64,000 bases of DNA from Rusavskia elegans. Its lineage: Eukaryota; Ascomycota; Lecanoromycetes; Teloschistales; Teloschistaceae. The position numbers were made by a program, and so were the translations under genes. The notes under the pieces were generated by a model, which was not told the origin of the DNA, did no database searches, and saw only the letters and a list, made by a program, of their open reading frames with translations. Each line of letters opens with the position of its first letter. Positions within the stretch are counted from its first letter, which is position 1. The DNA lies in NCBI GenBank assembly GCA_011316305.1, contig SAUG01000023.1, forward strand, positions 1 to 64,000. The letters are read 5' to 3'. Below, piece by piece: positions 22,982 through 33,658 of the stretch.

Positions 22982-24016
22982 GGTCGTTCGTCTATTCCAA
23001 CTTCGGTCCCTTCATAAACTTTTAGAGATAGACTATGTTCAGTACACGGTGAAAGCAAGATAGCAATATTTCCCCTACATCCACTACGTGCCAGAGCAGC
23101 TCGGAATTGTGAGTGATAAACAATGCTGTGAAAAGGACGGAAAAGCTGGTGAGCGTGTTCGCGTTTTGGGGGCCGCGCCAAGACCTGAGCCGTTCCTTAT
23201 GTCCGGGCATAGGGTTAGGGCTTTGTATAGGGTTAGGGCTAGCTTCATATTTGCCCCAAGTCCGAGTTCGTTGCATAAGCCATAATCCACTCTTGCGGGC
23301 TGCAGGTCTTGATCCAACAACACAAGCCGCTCACCATTCCCTACATCGCAATACCTCTAGGCATTGACAGTATCCGCACATGTCTCTCTACCTCGCATGC
23401 TTGCCTAAAGAACTCTCGGCTTCACTATTCTGGACGTCTTGACACGAAGCGAAGTGGCCTGAGAGAATGGAGTGTGTAATCCGTGATAACACAGTCGAGC
23501 CCTTCCCAGGATCATTCAACTATACCGATGGAGTTTCCATTCTGTGGACGGAAACAGACAGCGACGAGGCTCCGGTACTCGGAAGGGTCGTTACCCTGGT
23601 TATGCATTCCACATACACTGGCGCCACACGCCTACTATGCCATGGTTCTAGTAAGCCACAAGGTGTGCGTCCGTGGAATTTTACCGCATTGACGGGAGTG
23701 AAAATTCCCTTGTTGCTAAGCCGTGCGGAGCCTGTAACCTCTGCGTATAGAGATTTCTTGACTGCGGAGGCAATGAGCCCAGCATTATTCGCCGGAGAGC
23801 TTATGTGGCAGTCTGTAGAGGCTGTGGGGCGACCACCTTGAAGTGTTGGACAGGTGTCCGGCTCTCTGGCGTTTTTGTAACCGTCGCTTGCTTCTCTATG
23901 ACGCTGGTAAAGGCAGAGCTGATAGCGGTGCTTCCCCATTCTTCTTTCCGGCTGCACTTGTGGTCGCCCTGTTTATTGGGATGGTAGGTTCCGCTGTTAA
24001 GGCTGTTTGCGGTCGA
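22982..24016. other. Intergenic with telomere-like motifs
   Basis: Holds the promoter of the coiled-coil gene and the 3' flank of the MFS gene. At 23208-23241 there are two direct copies of an ATAGGGTTAGGGCT word. A plus-strand frame at 23467-23841 (124 codons, ATG) has no recognised domain and is not convincing. Confidence 0.45.
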
Positions 24017-25563
24017 TCAGTCGTGTAGGAAAATTCCTACCACAGCTCCGACAATGAGTAAGAGTCCGCTGCATGTCATGAATATTGTTTCCCGATATGC
24101 GTCTCCTTTTCTCATGTCAGCGTTTGAGTCGGCGACCCTTCGAAACGGCAATGCTTACCTTCTTTAGTCAAACTAAGAGCAACGACCACGAAGATATTGA
24201 ACGGAATCCTCAACAACCCATAAATATGGGCTCTCTCACCATCCCCCACGACTTTGCCCTTCTGATAACCCATAGCGGGAAAGTACATCCCCACACAGAG
24301 CTCGAAGACGCAGAATAGCCAGAATGTGACATATTCACTCCGAAAGAATATGGTGCACAGCAGACTCCCGCTCGCTAGTACAACCACGGTTCGCAAGAGC
24401 TCACGACACGTCATCCACCTCTTGTCCGTCAAGATCTTTGTGAAGAGCATGGAGCCAAGCATCATGGCGCCCATGAAGCTGGCGAAGATGATGCCGAAGG
24501 GGAGAGCGCTGTGTTGGTGCGCGAGGAGGTGGGAGGATTTAAGAGCCGGCGACCAGAAGAAGATGAATAGGTACATGGAACCTTCGAAGCAACAGGAAGT
24601 CAGGCCGAGCGTGAGGACCTGTTTGTCGACTGCCTTCAATGTTAGTATGGTGATTTCTTGAAGTTGAGAAGCTTGGTTTAACCGACCTCCAAGAAGAAGT
24701 TTGAGGGGATCTTTCTTTTCCTTGGGGGCGCTACCACTGTCGCCAAAGTTCTCCGACTAAAGCCTCCAACGTTAGCTGGAGATGTCTGAAAGGCTGATTG
24801 ATGGGACACTCACCCATTTCCTGGCGATGATGAACGAAGCTGGGGCTAAACAGCAGATACTAGCAACGAATGGCGCGCAATTCGTCCCCGTCCAACTCAC
24901 GAACACCTGGCCCACAAGGCCGGCCAAAACAGCGACGACACTACTCAGTGTGATCATCCTGCCAAATACACTGCTCAGTTTCAAGCTTGTCCCCTCCAGG
25001 CCACGCTGGTTGTACTCGGTAACCATCCAGGCCTCGAAAACGGTATACATCAGGGTGGTACCCAGTCCTCCTAAGGCGCGTCCGGCGAATAAGACACTGA
25101 TATTGTTGGAGAGCACAGAGAAACACGATAAGCTGGTAATGGCGCAGTAAGCCAGACAAGCATTCTTCCTGCCGAATCGATCGGCCAACGAACCCACGAA
25201 AAGGGCGGAAATGGCGCCGGCGAGGAAACCGGTGGTGAACAGCCTCGCGACGATTTCTTCCGGTAACTTCTTCTCGTCTTTGTAAAGGGTGTAGATGAAA
25301 GGACCTTGCAGCCAATCGGCGCCCCAAACGAGGATATAGACGGGGAAGAAGATGTTTGTGAACTGCTTTGCTGAGCTCGCGGCAGGGACGGCGTCGACCT
25401 TGGCCGTGTTCCCCCCATCGCAGGCTCTATGGTTTTCCGCGTCGAACTCTTGGATTTTCTCGGAGAGCTCAGCTCGCTTGTCTTGTCGGTACTGGCGATA
25501 GACCATGGAGCTATTGACCAGCACGAAGGTCACGAGGTTGATTTGGTAGAAGTCCATGATCAT
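24017..25563 (-). CDS. MFS transporter, MFSD5-type molybdate-anion transporter
   Basis: Exons 25563-24814, 24756-24687, 24629-24159 and 24105-24017 (introns 57, 57, 53 bp) join to 459 residues, close to human MFSD5 (450). The N-terminal half contains a membrane segment at the start, the conserved WGADWLQGPFIYTLYKD block and the MFS A-motif form GSLADRFGRK, then a long TM series (LAGRALGGLGTTLMYTVFEAW). The loop after TM6 (GDSGSAPKEKKDPLK) is split by introns. The C-terminal half has FEGSMYLFIFFWSPAL and GIIFASFMGAMMLGS, then AMGYQKGKVV and LLRIPFNIFVVVALSLTK, all family features. Homologues in algae and animals import molybdate; that substrate is inferred from the family. Confidence 0.88.
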
Positions 25564-26468
25564 GGCTGTTGACCACGACAGAAAATGGGAAAGAATTCGA
25601 CCGCAAAAAAAGATTATTCATACGAGACTTTTCTTTTTGGAGAAGATGTGGAATGTCTCGTGACTGCGGGGGTGAATGCACCGTCAAGGGGTGGTGAACG
25701 CCACTGGTCGATCGGGATCCGTTCTTGACGGCACTTGGCAGATGAGATACCTTACTTGGTACGATTGGTGGAGATTGGGAAAGGCTGTCAGCGTATCACC
25801 GCCGCCAGTATCCGATGTAACCTGTTAATAAATGTGACCTGGATGGCAAATGAAGGATTTACGACATGGCAGTACTTCCTCGTTCAAGCGAGAGCTGAAT
25901 GTTTGTGTCCCATGTCGGTCGGCTATATCGGATTGCCGCTACTGAGAGGCTCTTCGCTGGGAAGCCCCTTGTTCGAAGTCGAAAGTCGAAAAGACACGAG
26001 ATCCAATGGTGTCTGGCCATCATCGGAGATCAGCCCCTGGCCCAGCATTCGGTTCATGCACCACAGGCGGATCCCGATGACCCGATCCCCACTCAATCCA
26101 ACCAGTGTAACCCTGGCACTAATCGCACCAACTGATTACCGCCGCATGACCCCTTCAGCTGGCCATTTCTTGCATGACAGTCACACTAGTAGATCTAATC
26201 CGGTTGGTGTCCCAGCGGAGCAGTCCGTACTTGGTATGTTTATCTGGCAACTTCGCCTATTGTTATTATCGCTCGCTTGCTATCGCTTTCTTTGCAGCCA
26301 GACCAAATCATTTCATCCTCGGCTGCCTTTCTTCATCCCTTTCTTGTTTGTGTTCATCTTCTGATGTCACAAGCTTCCTTCAACCTCGTTGAAACATGAC
26401 ATAGACGTTGAACTGCTCCCTCTGCCCTGCTTTGGTGTCTTTTCCTTCGCTCTGCTTGCACAGTCGTT
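25564..26468. other. Intergenic, divergent promoter region
   Basis: Lies between the divergently transcribed MFSD5-like and FkbM-like genes and should hold both promoters. A long plus frame (25735-26364) covers part of it but has no ATG-proximal domain, mixes hydrophobic and polar text without pattern, and ends in the C/T-rich leader before 26469; I treat it as non-coding. Confidence 0.5.
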
Positions 26469-27858
26469 ATGATGAATCGAAAAGCGATATTACCCTACAT
26501 ATTTGCCTTTTCAGGCCTTGTGCTTTTGCTGTTGGCCTTCTCGCGTATGAGACATTCAATACTACCTGGAGGAAATTCGAGTTCCATAGGACCTTTCTGG
26601 AAAAAGGGCGACCCATACTGCAAATGGGTCTTCTCGCACTACGAGCGTTGGTCTCTCACCTCTTCCACCTTCTAGCCAGTGGTTGCTCACCATCATCCAG
26701 AAAGTCCATATGAGTTGGAATGGTTCTCCAACATCGAAACCGCTCAATCCAATATCTGCGATACAGTCGCTCAACCGGAACATGCGAACGCATCGCAAAT
26801 CATCGTCGCCCGCACCGTAGACCTTATGTCTCTCCCCGAATCCTACCAATGGAAGACCTACGATACTTTCAATACCACATCCTTCCACTCCAGTGACACA
26901 TTCATGTCCCGCATGCATTACAACCGAACCTGCTACGACTCCAAGACAGAAAAATTCAACCTCGTAAAAGGCAAAGGCATACAGATGATCGAACCGCTCT
27001 GGGGCATGCTCCGTGACCCCTTCGACCGCTGGTGCAATGACAAAGCACTGCATATGGAGGGCCATCCAGGCGCGTCGGGCCAGTCAAAAGCCCATATCAT
27101 GCCTCAAGGCTACGCACCCTACACCTACACCCTTGCCGACACCGAGCCAACGGAGGAAGCATTACAGCAACAGGAGTGGCGCACCCACGGCCTGCCCCCC
27201 TGGCACAGCTCTCTCCGTCCTTACTCCGACTCCCGCGTCGGCGTCGCTTTCCGACCCCCACAAAACATCCATCTCGATCTCGGTTCCTCCTACTTCGGAA
27301 GATGGGGCGCAGACAGTGGCGCGGCGTCCGGCCAATGGTTCTACAATACCTATCATGCTCGCGGCCAACCGTTCGATCGCTTCATTGCTGTCGAAGTGGA
27401 GATATTGAACGACACCACCGCTTTTCAGCAGGTCCCGGATGATCTTGTGGGCGTGTACACGCTCATGAACGTGGGGCTTTCGATGGATGAAGGCGATAAG
27501 CTCAACACGGTCGATATGATCAAACGCGTTGTCAACCCGGAAGATTTCTTCGTCTTCAAGTTGGATATCGACTCGGCTCCTATCGAGGAACCTATCATTA
27601 AGAGCTTGCTGGAAGACAACCCTGATGAGGGAGGCGCGAGTGCGTTGATTGATGAATTGGTAAGAAGCTTCAAGTGATTGCACGCATGTGGAGTCCATGG
27701 AAAGCTGATCGACGTCACAGATGTTCGAACACCACGTCAACTACGAACCCATGGCTGCCGCGTGGCATTATCCCAAGGGCGTCGGCGATCTACACCGCTC
27801 ATACAATGTATTCCGGGACCTAAGGAAGAAAGGCATACGAGCACATAGTTGGCCGTAG
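26469..27858 (+). CDS. Type II membrane protein with FkbM-like methyltransferase fold
   Basis: ATG 26469; exons about 26469-26627, 26676-27659 and 27721-27858 give 426 residues. The first junction (GTCTTC donor, 48-bp intron ending TTCTAG) is less certain; the second (GTAAGA..CACAG) is good. Residues ~8-27 (ILPYIFAFSGLVLLLLAF) form a signal anchor, so the protein probably faces the Golgi or ER lumen. The C-terminal domain has IHLDLGSSYFGRWG (a SAM-binding-like DxGSS), FDRFIAVEVE, a conserved NPEDFFVFKLDIDSAPIEEP block and HHVNYEPMAAAWHYPKG. These fit FkbM-like proteins seen in fungi and algae. Enzyme activity has not been shown for this subgroup as far as I know, so substrate is open. Confidence 0.7.
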
Positions 27859-30472
27859 AAGTACCGTTGCGGAATAAAGAGATATATCTTCAGATAACGA
27901 TCGGAGTTCTGTATTGAGATGTACAACAGTAGCATCCAAAGGCGCTATGGGATTATGGGTTGTTAATGGGAGCAGTGTCGGTGTATCAAAATGGTAATAT
28001 GGTCGTCTGATCCTGATATGGATCGGCGATATATGGATATGCATCTCAATCGAATGTCATTTATTTCGAGCCACAGCTCCAACACCTTCTGCCCAGCAGC
28101 AATACAGCAACGCTCCACCGACTCCAAATCCTTTCGTCTCTATGACCTTTTATTCACTTCCTCCATTCCCAATTCCGCAAAAGGCAAGTCATCTCCATCC
28201 TCAACACTCCAAAATCCTCCTCGTTGCGCCATTCGCCAGGTCCACCCCATCATCGTCTACAGCTTCTACAACCTCTGTCTCCATACACATCATCAGCACC
28301 CACACAGCAAATAAATTCCCACCTCAACTCCCCAAACCATCCCCCCACGGTAACATCACCCCCTTATTCCCCTCCTTCCCAACGCCAACGACAGAGCAGC
28401 AGATGATTCGCAGGTAATCAGCTTAGCCCTCTGCCTATCCCATCTCCCCATTAAATTCTCAATTTATTAGTGGTCCGCGGAATCATTGGTTGCGCTGCGG
28501 TAAATATTTTGGGTACGGCGCTGCGAAAGGATCCAGAGATGGGAGAGTTGGTTTTGTAGGTTTGGAGGGTTGGGATTCAAGGGTTCCGGGCGGCGAGCGT
28601 GGTTGAGCGAGGTGGATTTCCAGGGGGAAGGGGGTGGGTTGGGATGCGTGGTTGAAGGGGGATGGGGTGCGGGATGGAGGATGTTGAGGGATGTTGTCCA
28701 GGGGGTTCGTGCCGAGACTTGATTTTTTCTTCCAGTTGCGATGTCTGATCCGGTAGGCTTGTCTGTTCTAGGATAACAGGGGAGTGAGATCTCATATCAT
28801 GATGGCCATGAATGATGAAATATCGATATATAGTCTCCGCCGTGGACCAGGACTCGCACGATGGTTATAGGAAGAAGAGTCTTGCTCGGAACAGCAACTC
28901 ATTCGCTCTTGCAACAAGCGAGTTGGAGTTGTTTGGGTGACGACGTGAGTATTCAGAACTTTAGGAGATAGAGATTGCTGAAGGCTACCAAGTCGAGTGA
29001 TGTGTCACTAGCGAGAATCTGATGTTGATGTTCATTTACCAGTACACGATCACGAAATAATGCCCCTCCCTCTTTGGGGTCTGCAATAGACTAGACTGGA
29101 TATCCTACCCAACCAACCTTTAAGAAGAGGTTCTTCGACTACGTAATGTCATTCCATACAGTACGCGCCCAAAACCGCCCAACCTTTATGACCAAATATC
29201 GACTCCCGAGGTGTGTCTGTGTATGAATGCGATCCGTCAATGGTTGTTGTGGTTGTTGTCGTTTGAAGCGTTGACAAGCTGGATTGCCATACGTACGTGA
29301 CTGAGGTTTGGAATGGAATAATCGATACTTAGACGTCGGTTTCATGCAAGAATCTGAATTCATATGAACCAGCAGAGGCATTGTCGATTTTTCCCCTGTT
29401 GTAAAGGCTTCGCTTGAACTCGGACGACGGAGTGACGCGATCTCGCAGGGCTCATTTTTCTAAGGGGGATAGGTGGAATAGCCTCCTGCTTTTCCGTCTG
29501 GATGCATCGGTCTTCAGACGCCGGCGATCAATATTTGTCTCCGACGACAAGTCCCTGATGTTCGGCCAATTTCCATCGTATTCTCCTGGTTACTGCGGCT
29601 ACTATTAGGCAGATTGCATCTCTCGGTGCGGATTGCTCCGGATGATGCCTTGTCCAATGGTTCTCGATGGTGTGACCTCATTACTGTTATTACTTGATCA
29701 CTTGCCATGCTGCTTGTTGCGACTGCTGTTTTCTTCAAGATTTCAGCTGTGGACAATTGCGACTGGTCCCTAACGGAAGAAGTGTCTGTTGACTAAGGTT
29801 CTCCATCGTCCTCTGTTCGAAGCTCGAGTTGAGTCATCTGCATGGAGTTCGATTGCTCACAGCAAGCAGTATGTTCGCGAATTACACGCACTGCCTGTAG
29901 GCCAGCGATCGCTGTGGTATGGAGTCGATACTTCGGTTGCTCGTCCTTTACCTTATGTAGCGAGGTTTGATACAATCCAGTGAAGGCAATTCACAGGGTA
30001 TATCTTTCGTTGCAAAGAAGCCGTAGGGTCTTACAATCAGTGGTTCGATATGGGGGGTGCTCCCTGTCAATTGCCAGAACAGCTGCTGCGCCAAGCGAAT
30101 TTTCATTAGAGCATTGCCAATATCAAGGTGGCTCGGGTGGGTGGTGGTTGTTAGATGATGAAATCAGTGGATCCTGTTAATTTTGATCCCATTGCCAACG
30201 TTTAAGCGCCCGCCAAGGCTGACTAGTGCGGGCGGCTGCTGATACACGCTTGTACACGTCAGTACGAGATTTCCCGTCGTAATCGACGTCTTATTCCCTC
30301 TTACGCGCATTGACATGAGTCCCGGATATCACACAATGCTACAGCTATTCCGCAGTAATGACACGAAATTCGTCGAGATACCGTATGTGGTCCATGACAC
30401 CCATGGTCATGAAACGACTGACCTGTAACAGGAGAACCAGAGAATCCCAATCATGCCTGCCAACCGTCGACC
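27859..30472. other. Long intergenic stretch, low-complexity, no gene seen
   Basis: About 2.6 kb. The part 28060-28430 is C/A-rich and 28560-28730 is G-rich, so frames here are composition artefacts. Frames at 29414-30180 are short and unrelated to any family. It contains the promoter of the DUF7924 gene next to 30472. No tRNA, repeat array or transposon is visible. Confidence 0.45.
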
Positions 30473-31975
30473 ATGGTTCCACGCAGGAGCGCGCGCCTCC
30501 GACAGCTCGCAGGCCAAGCAGGATTGAAAAGGGAGACAAAAGAACCACGCCATCAGCTACCTTCTCCATCGACAACAGTTCAGCAGGAGCGCCATCCAAC
30601 AGTCAAGAGGAAATTGTCCCCTGAACCCGCTCTATTTGAAGAGACACCCTCGAAAAGGTTGTGCCAGGAACAAGCGACAACACATCCTCTAGGTTCAATT
30701 GCGCAGTGGGCTTCGACGGGTCACTGGTCAGCAACATCCTCAAATCGACATCGTAACAGGCCAGCGCCCGTCCTGGGGAAAGGTGTATTGGAAGCTCCGG
30801 GCGGCATAGCAATCGAGCCATTTCATTTGCTTGAAGAAGGAGGACCTATAATGAGTCAGCCTAGTTCCAGCGGACCCAGTTCTGGCAAGCGAAAGAGCTC
30901 GTCGGTACACCGTGTCGAACGCATCAAGAAGCTATCTCGCTATGGAATATCAATGGACCTCTCGGACGAGCTGGGAGAGTCAGCCAAACAGCGTTGCGAG
31001 CGCTTCCTCGAAGGAAGTCGAGTACCCAGCCACTTCCCCGGCTACTCGCCTGATCAGGTACCGGCCGTTCTACAGCGTGCGCAGAACCTGAATGAAGGGC
31101 GCCTCTACCGAGATATCACTCCATGGGTAGTACCCTCAGCCGAACACAGTTACCGGAATGGCGAAATCACTCTTGACTATCTTGTCGACGAGGTCCAGGC
31201 AGAATGGATACGATGTGCTCCGATGGGGAGTACACGGCCCAAGCCTGATCTAACGATTGGACTGTCTCCAGACGACTTCGATGAGGAAGAGACAAGGAAG
31301 CTGGAAAGCTATTCATCACTCGATCGACCTTCTTTCGTCACCCCCAGTCTTTGCTATCCATTCCTCATGGTCGAGGCCAAGACCGGCGAGGCGGGACTGA
31401 ATAAAGCCGATCGACAGAATGCACACAGCGCCGGCATTGCGGTCAATGCTATACTCGAGCTCCAGAGAGCTGCTTTCGAAGCTATAGCGCCGGAACGGGT
31501 TCAAGAGCTCTTTCGCAAGCCTCTGGTATTCTCCGTGTCTCACAATGGCAGGCTGGCGACCTTGTACGCTCACTTTGCCGTGCCCAGCAAAACCGTTACT
31601 GGTGCCTATACGATCCAGCGTTCCGAGATCGATGTGATCAGTCTCTTCAAGCGCAATGGCGTGGACAGATATAAGCCCTACAATTTCGCCCTCAACGTTT
31701 ATCAAACCGTTGGTCAAGAGCACCGCAAAAGAATCAAGGACGCTCTGGCAGCGCTACCAGTACCAAGTGGAGTGTCCTCGGGCTTTACCCCGGAGACGGA
31801 GTCACGGCAAGATACATCGACGCAGGAAGGCGCGGTCTCCGAGATTTCGACTGAGCAGACCGCTAAGCTTGTTGAGGCGTTAACGGAGGCCCGGGCAAGA
31901 GCAGAACTAATGGAGCAACAGATGAAACAGCTGAAGGAACAATTAAGGTTAGAAAGAGATAGCCATATCAAATGA
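30473..31975 (+). CDS. DUF7924-type fungal protein with PD-(D/E)XK-like signature
   Basis: Single exon of 500 residues from ATG 30473. The first ~150 residues are basic and Ser/Pro-rich (possible nuclear targeting: KRKLSPEP, SGKRKSS). The conserved domain spans about 150-420, with CERFLEGSRVPSHFPGYSPD, RPKPDLTIGLSP (Asp259) and YPFLMVEAKTGEAGLNKADR (Glu301, Lys303). The D...ExK arrangement with a following Ala/Gln helix is the layout of PD-(D/E)XK nucleases. It then continues with PLVFSVSHNGRLATLYAHF and ends in a Glu/Gln coiled coil (ARARAELMEQQMKQLKEQLR). Such proteins are often multi-copy in fungal genomes. Nuclease activity is an inference from three residues and order; I know of no demonstrated function. 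Confidence 0.72.
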   Translation: MVPRRSARLRQLAGQAGLKRETKEPRHQLPSPSTTVQQERHPTVKRKLSPEPALFEETPSKRLCQEQATTHPLGSIAQWASTGHWSATSSNRHRNRPAPVLGKGVLEAPGGIAIEPFHLLEEGGPIMSQPSSSGPSSGKRKSSSVHRVERIKKLSRYGISMDLSDELGESAKQRCERFLEGSRVPSHFPGYSPDQVPAVLQRAQNLNEGRLYRDITPWVVPSAEHSYRNGEITLDYLVDEVQAEWIRCAPMGSTRPKPDLTIGLSPDDFDEEETRKLESYSSLDRPSFVTPSLCYPFLMVEAKTGEAGLNKADRQNAHSAGIAVNAILELQRAAFEAIAPERVQELFRKPLVFSVSHNGRLATLYAHFAVPSKTVTGAYTIQRSEIDVISLFKRNGVDRYKPYNFALNVYQTVGQEHRKRIKDALAALPVPSGVSSGFTPETESRQDTSTQEGAVSEISTEQTAKLVEALTEARARAELMEQQMKQLKEQLRLERDSHIK

Positions 31976-32319
31976 GCAAGCCGGGAATTCTTCAGGGCAG
32001 TGGCGACACAGCTTCGTGCGAAGGCCATGATCTACTACCACAAGCCCTGCCATGATGTATTTGGTTTTGAGTTGTACGAGTAATCGACGTAACGACAGCA
32101 TGATCGCTCCTGGTTATGAGTTGTGTGGATATGTTGATATCAACCGTGTCATTTTTCCAGAGTGTTGACTCAGTCACTTTCTGCTTTTCAGTGTAACATT
32201 ATTTTGCGAATCAACCTTTAAGGCTTTCTCAAGTCAACACTTTCCGCATCTTACGAAAAGCAACTTGTACCTCAAAAAGGTGACACAGCATAAATGCAAT
32301 ACCTCCACCCCACAACGAC
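31976..32319. other. Intergenic spacer between two plus-strand genes
   Basis: Contains the 3' flank of the DUF7924 gene and the promoter of the small gene at 32320. The leader before 32320 is C/A-rich (CCTCCACCCCACAACGAC), usual for fungal start sites. Nothing else is seen. Confidence 0.5.
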
Positions 32320-32988
32320 ATGGCACACCCAGAATCTCCGAGCGAAAATCTGGAACTTCAATCGCAAATCTACAAGGTACTTGGAGTCTCCATCACAATC
32401 AGAGCGTACCAAATCCCCCACTCAACACTAATTTCCACCCCAGAAAATCATCAACGCCATACCCGTAGTGGAAAACCTCTACGCAGCACCCGCCAACCTC
32501 CAACGCTACAAGACACTGAACCGCTACCGCCTTCATCTCCGTCGCTTAAACGCCTTCCTCGAAGAACGAGCCCGTAAAGTACACAAGCTCTTCGAACACA
32601 GCCATGATGGATCGCGTAAATTTTACGGCCATATCGAAGTGGTGCTAAGAGAGCCGATCCGGATTCTGGACCCGTGGATCACTACGGTGTGGCTCTTGGA
32701 TTATGAGAACACAGATGGAGTGCTTCTGGGCGCGGGGAATGTCTTGGGGGACATGAACACGGCGAAGAGGATAGCGAAGAGGGGTACTGTGAGGCTAATA
32801 AAGAAGATGTTCCCGGATGTTAAGAAGGTATGTGTGTTGTGTGTTGTGGGGGGGGGGGGCGGCGGGGGGGTGGTTTTGGAGTAGGGATATGGTTTGCTGA
32901 TTGTTGTGTCCGGGTGTAGCGAACGATTAAGGCGGATATTGAGGCTTCGACTATTAGTTTGAATGGAGGGGCGGGTGATGGGAAGTAG
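32320..32988 (+). CDS. Small hypothetical protein, three exons
   Basis: Exons 32320-32376, 32444-32827 and 32920-32988 join in phase 0 with GTACTT and GTATGT donors and good CAG/TAG acceptors, giving 169 residues. The sequence contains LQRYKTLNRYRLHLRRLNAF, a basic amphipathic helix, then REPIRILDPWITTVWLLDYE and an Arg/Lys-rich end. There is no signal peptide or membrane segment and no recognised family. The second intron (92 bp) contains a run of 12 G followed by more G clusters. Exon phases and codon pattern support a real gene. Confidence 0.55.
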
Positions 32989-33658
32989 AAGGACTGAAAT
33001 ATGAGAGATGAGATGGTGGATCTTTTGACCCACGGAAGCTGTGATTGTACGAGATGCGTCTGTCTAATCCTCATTCGCGAATAGAAGGCGAGTGGTAGAG
33101 TCCTGTCCATTCAATCTTTCCCATTCCTCTCTACCACCCCGGTCAATAACAATGGTTTCATACTTGATCAAACATCAGTCCACTTCTGGCGCTCTAGCAG
33201 ATTCTTCATACCCAACAAGCGCCTCTAACAACATCGAAACGCAACACTAACTTTCAGCTCCTGCAGTACATCACCGCAAGATTTTAAAAGTCGTTCGACG
33301 ATCAATGTTGGGGAAGAGAAAGGCCTTCATCGTCTTCGCTTAGGCTATTGCGAGTTCCTCATGGACCTTCGAGAACGACTTGTCAGGGTGGATTGCCATA
33401 AGTCCTACGGAGAAACATCAAGAGCAAGAACATGTTATCTGCAGTAGTAGCCTTTACTATATTGAGTCTAAATTTGAGGATACAACCGTTACGACCTGAT
33501 AGATCCGTGCATGGTAAAGTGCAGGCTAGGTCCTTTACCGGTCACTTATATGGGCTGAACTTAGCATTGATATCGTGATGGTGATTATTCATTCGGATAA
33601 CTTTATTTCGTTCTCTTCACTGCATTCTACCATCGTGGAAATATATGCCGTAGTACAG
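32989..33658. other. Convergent intergenic region
   Basis: Separates the 3' ends of the small plus-strand gene and the minus-strand MFS pump. Only short, unrelated frames are present; it should hold two terminators. No repeat is seen. Confidence 0.5.

Noticed and set aside
23467..23841. 124-codon plus-strand frame
   Set aside because: Starts with ATG but has no family resemblance or intron support; treated as chance.
25735..26364. 209-codon plus-strand frame upstream of the FkbM-like gene
   Set aside because: Irregular composition, no domain, overlaps the expected divergent promoter and the C/T-rich leader.
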